Both the position numbers and the translations under genes were made by a program. This document shows positions 29,023-30,566 of a DNA stretch of 30,566 nucleotides, piece after piece. Every line of letters begins with the position of its first letter. Position 1 is the first letter of the stretch. Under the pieces are notes generated by a model. It was not told the DNA's origin. It saw nothing but the letters and a program-made list of their open reading frames with translations, and made no database searches. The DNA lies in the NCBI GenBank assembly GCA_035361955.1, contig DAOSDC010000016.1, positions 1-30,566 on the forward strand, written 5' to 3'. This stretch comes from UBA6120 sp035361955 (lineage in GTDB: Bacteria; Bacillota_I; Bacilli_A; RFN20; CAG-826).

Positions 29023-29661
29023 ATGGAACTAAATCGAAGAAAACGCAAACAAACGATTGGCGAGGAAATCGCCAATGCGATATCCCATGGCGTCAGCGGT
29101 CTATTCGGCATCGCCGGATTAGTACTCCTGATTGTCAAAGCTGATAACGGAGGCGAGCTCGCCAGCGCAATCGTATTTGGCCTTGGGATGATTTTCTTAT
29201 ATACGATGAGCGCGCTGTATCACGCTTTTGCTAAAGATGGAATCACCAAGCGCGTTTTTAAACGCTTTGACCATATTTCGATTTATGTCTTAATCGGAGC
29301 GACGTTTGCCCCAGTGTTCATTTTGGTGATTGATAAACCGCTTGGCTGGATATTGTTAGGTGTGCAGTGGGCAATCATCACGTTTGGGATTGTGTTCAAA
29401 GCCGTGAAGATTCACAAGTTCCAAGTTATCCATATCGTTTCATACTTACTGCTTGGTTGGAGCGCATTAGGACTATTTGGTCCGCTATATCAACTATCAG
29501 CCCCAGCTTTCTGGCTAATTCTTGCCGGTGGCGTCTCCTATACAATCGGGGTGTTCTTTTACGCCACCAAATTGTTCAAATTCTCGCATTTTGTCTGGCA
29601 CCTGTTCGTGTTTGGCGGAACATTGTGCCATTTCTTCGCGATATTCCTATTTATATTTTAA
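29023..29661 (+). CDS. trhA: TrhA/hemolysin III family membrane protein
   Basis: A 212-residue, seven-helix membrane protein of the PAQR/hemolysin III (YqfA/YplQ) family, associated with membrane energetics and lipid homeostasis. Family motifs are present: GEEIANAISHG near the N-terminus, MSALYHAF (SxxxH), FDHISIYVLIGATFAPV and the C-terminal FSHFVWHLFVFGGTLCHFFA (HxxxH-type), whose His residues together with those above form the predicted metal site. The ATG at 29023 gives the family-like start, but its ribosome-binding site is poor, and the first 11 bases (ATGGAACTAAA) are duplicated 14 bases upstream in another frame. The stop lies in the terminator shared with the convergent GGDEF gene. 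Confidence 0.92.
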   Translation: MELNRRKRKQTIGEEIANAISHGVSGLFGIAGLVLLIVKADNGGELASAIVFGLGMIFLYTMSALYHAFAKDGITKRVFKRFDHISIYVLIGATFAPVFILVIDKPLGWILLGVQWAIITFGIVFKAVKIHKFQVIHIVSYLLLGWSALGLFGPLYQLSAPAFWLILAGGVSYTIGVFFYATKLFKFSHFVWHLFVFGGTLCHFFAIFLFIF

Positions 29662-29685
29662 AAAAAGCGGTTAAACCGCTTTTTC
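29661..29685. terminator. Bidirectional terminator between trhA and the GGDEF gene
   Basis: AAAAAGCGGT (29662-29671) pairs with ACCGCTTTTT (29675-29684) around loop TAA. A-run and T-run flank the GC core, so it works in both directions. It ends trhA on the plus strand; on the minus strand the stop of the GGDEF gene lies in the stem-loop. Confidence 0.85.
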
Positions 29686-30566
29686 TTGACTCTCGTGGGC
29701 GCGGTTTTTGCCGCGGTTTTTAGCTTCGTAAAGCGCATGATCGGCCCGTCGTATAATTGTTTCAATCGTATCGCCGGGATGATAGGAAGCAACCCCGAGG
29801 CTAATCGTAATCGTGGCCTTTCCATCGAAAGAAAATACTTCAATCAACTTACCTAATTTTCGGGCGAGATTACCTGCGGTTTCTAAATCGGTGTAAGGGC
29901 AGATGATTAAAAATTCTTCGCCACCCCAGCGACCGATAATTTTGGTATTGCCAACTTCTTTTCGTAATAGATACGCCGTTTGCGTAAGCACCGAATCGCC
30001 CATTAAGTGGCCGTAGGTGTCATTGATTACCTTAAAGTTATCGACATCAATCATGATGATTGATAACGGTTTGCGTGATTGTTCGGCTTTGATGATTTCT
30101 TGATTGAGCGCTTCGTCGAGTTTCAAACGATTGTATATCGACGTTAGTTTGTCGGTTTCCGACAAGACGCGTAATTCCTTATTGATTTTCCGCATTTCAT
30201 CAAGCGAAGCCATGCGACTGACTTCGAAGTAGCCGATGATGATACTTGTGGCCACATAGGGACCGAATAAGTTGATAAATCCGAGCAAGTCGAAGGTTGG
30301 ACCCCCGTTAGCGGGAGCATAAAAAATGATTAACAAAGCCGTGAACACGCCAAATAGAAGCGAGGCGATAATACCGCGTATACGCCCGAGAATGAAGAAA
30401 CTTATAGCGGGCATCGTCAGTGCCCACACGTAGATGTATGTTTGTTGCTCATCAAGCAACATAACTGCCGTTAAGGCTCCCAATAGTAAGCCAGTGCCAA
30501 TCATCGAAGTGGTTTCGATTTTGTGGGTCAGCTTAAAGAATATTAACAAAGCAATGGCAAAAATCG
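29671..30566 (-). CDS. Membrane-anchored diguanylate cyclase (GGDEF), 5' end outside window
   Basis: Predicted cyclic-di-GMP synthase. The N-terminal part has about five hydrophobic segments (including ISFFILGRIRGIIASLLFGV), probably a membrane sensor. A short helical linker leads to the GGDEF domain, starting LSETDKLTSIYNRLKLDEAL. The domain has IIMIDVDNFKVINDTYGHLM with metal-binding Asp, and an active signature GGEEF (29911-29925) in GRWGGEEFLII. The C-terminus ends ADHALYEAKNRGKNR, typical of the family. The residues before GGEEF do not form an RxxD inhibitory site, so product feedback may be lacking. The frame stays open to the window edge (the first TTG is at 30549), so the true start is outside. 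Confidence 0.92.
   Translation of the reverse strand, partial: IFAIALLIFFKLTHKIETTSMIGTGLLLGALTAVMLLDEQQTYIYVWALTMPAISFFILGRIRGIIASLLFGVFTALLIIFYAPANGGPTFDLLGFINLFGPYVATSIIIGYFEVSRMASLDEMRKINKELRVLSETDKLTSIYNRLKLDEALNQEIIKAEQSRKPLSIIMIDVDNFKVINDTYGHLMGDSVLTQTAYLLRKEVGNTKIIGRWGGEEFLIICPYTDLETAGNLARKLGKLIEVFSFDGKATITISLGVASYHPGDTIETIIRRADHALYEAKNRGKNRAHESQEKAV

Overview
The window is a contiguous piece of a bacterial chromosome dominated by core genes in an order typical of Firmicutes (Bacillota, Bacilli). Gene content fits this lineage: a PolC-type DNA polymerase III with an embedded proofreading exonuclease, YlxM next to Ffh, RbgA/YlqF, KhpA, and the run rpsB-tsf-pyrH-frr-uppS-cdsA-dxr-rseP-polC. 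TGA ends many of the core genes and tryptophan is encoded by TGG, so this is the standard code and not the mycoplasma code. Several genes found in this neighbourhood in Bacillus are missing (smc between rnc and ftsY, trmFO and hslVU/codY around xerC, proS before polC). This suggests a compact genome, perhaps an uncultured Bacilli/Erysipelotrichia/mollicute-related lineage. That placement is inference.

Layout. Positions 1-3230 (+) hold the end of rnc, ftsY, a small membrane protein, ylxM and ffh: RNA processing plus the SRP/receptor targeting pair in one overlapping operon. Positions 3233-5924 (-) hold rpsP-khpA-rimM-trmD-uppP, reading against the flanks, with a strong promoter in front of rpsP. 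Positions 6063-9609 (+) hold rplS with its own promoter and a possible autoregulatory leader, then lepB, rbgA, rnhB and dprA. Positions 9645-12597 (+) hold topA-xerC. Positions 12645-20133 (+) hold rpsB-tsf, pyrH-frr and uppS-cdsA-dxr-rseP: translation factors, UMP kinase, then undecaprenyl, phospholipid and isoprenoid synthesis and an intramembrane protease. Successive sections are separated by intrinsic terminators, often followed at once by a new -10 box. polC (20143-24528) leads into a tRNA-Pro(CGG) gene.

Downstream of the tRNA the character changes. Positions 24642-26430 are visibly AT-richer and carry one accessory gene, a Schlafen/AlbA-type predicted regulator with a GHKL-like ATPase region and a C-terminal winged helix. 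It lies behind two evenly spaced palindromes that look like operators, and a short repeat (ATTCACCG core) occurs on both sides of it. This is the best candidate in the window for a horizontally acquired module. The remainder (26444-30566) has an unknown multi-pass membrane protein with a charged, proline-rich tail (-), an overlapping methyltransferase-GNAT pair (+), a TrhA/hemolysin III family membrane protein (+), and a membrane-anchored GGDEF diguanylate cyclase (-) running off the window end.

I found no CRISPR array, no rRNA, and no recognisable transposase, phage gene or complete insertion sequence. Everything comes from reading the sequence and given translations; no database search was run.
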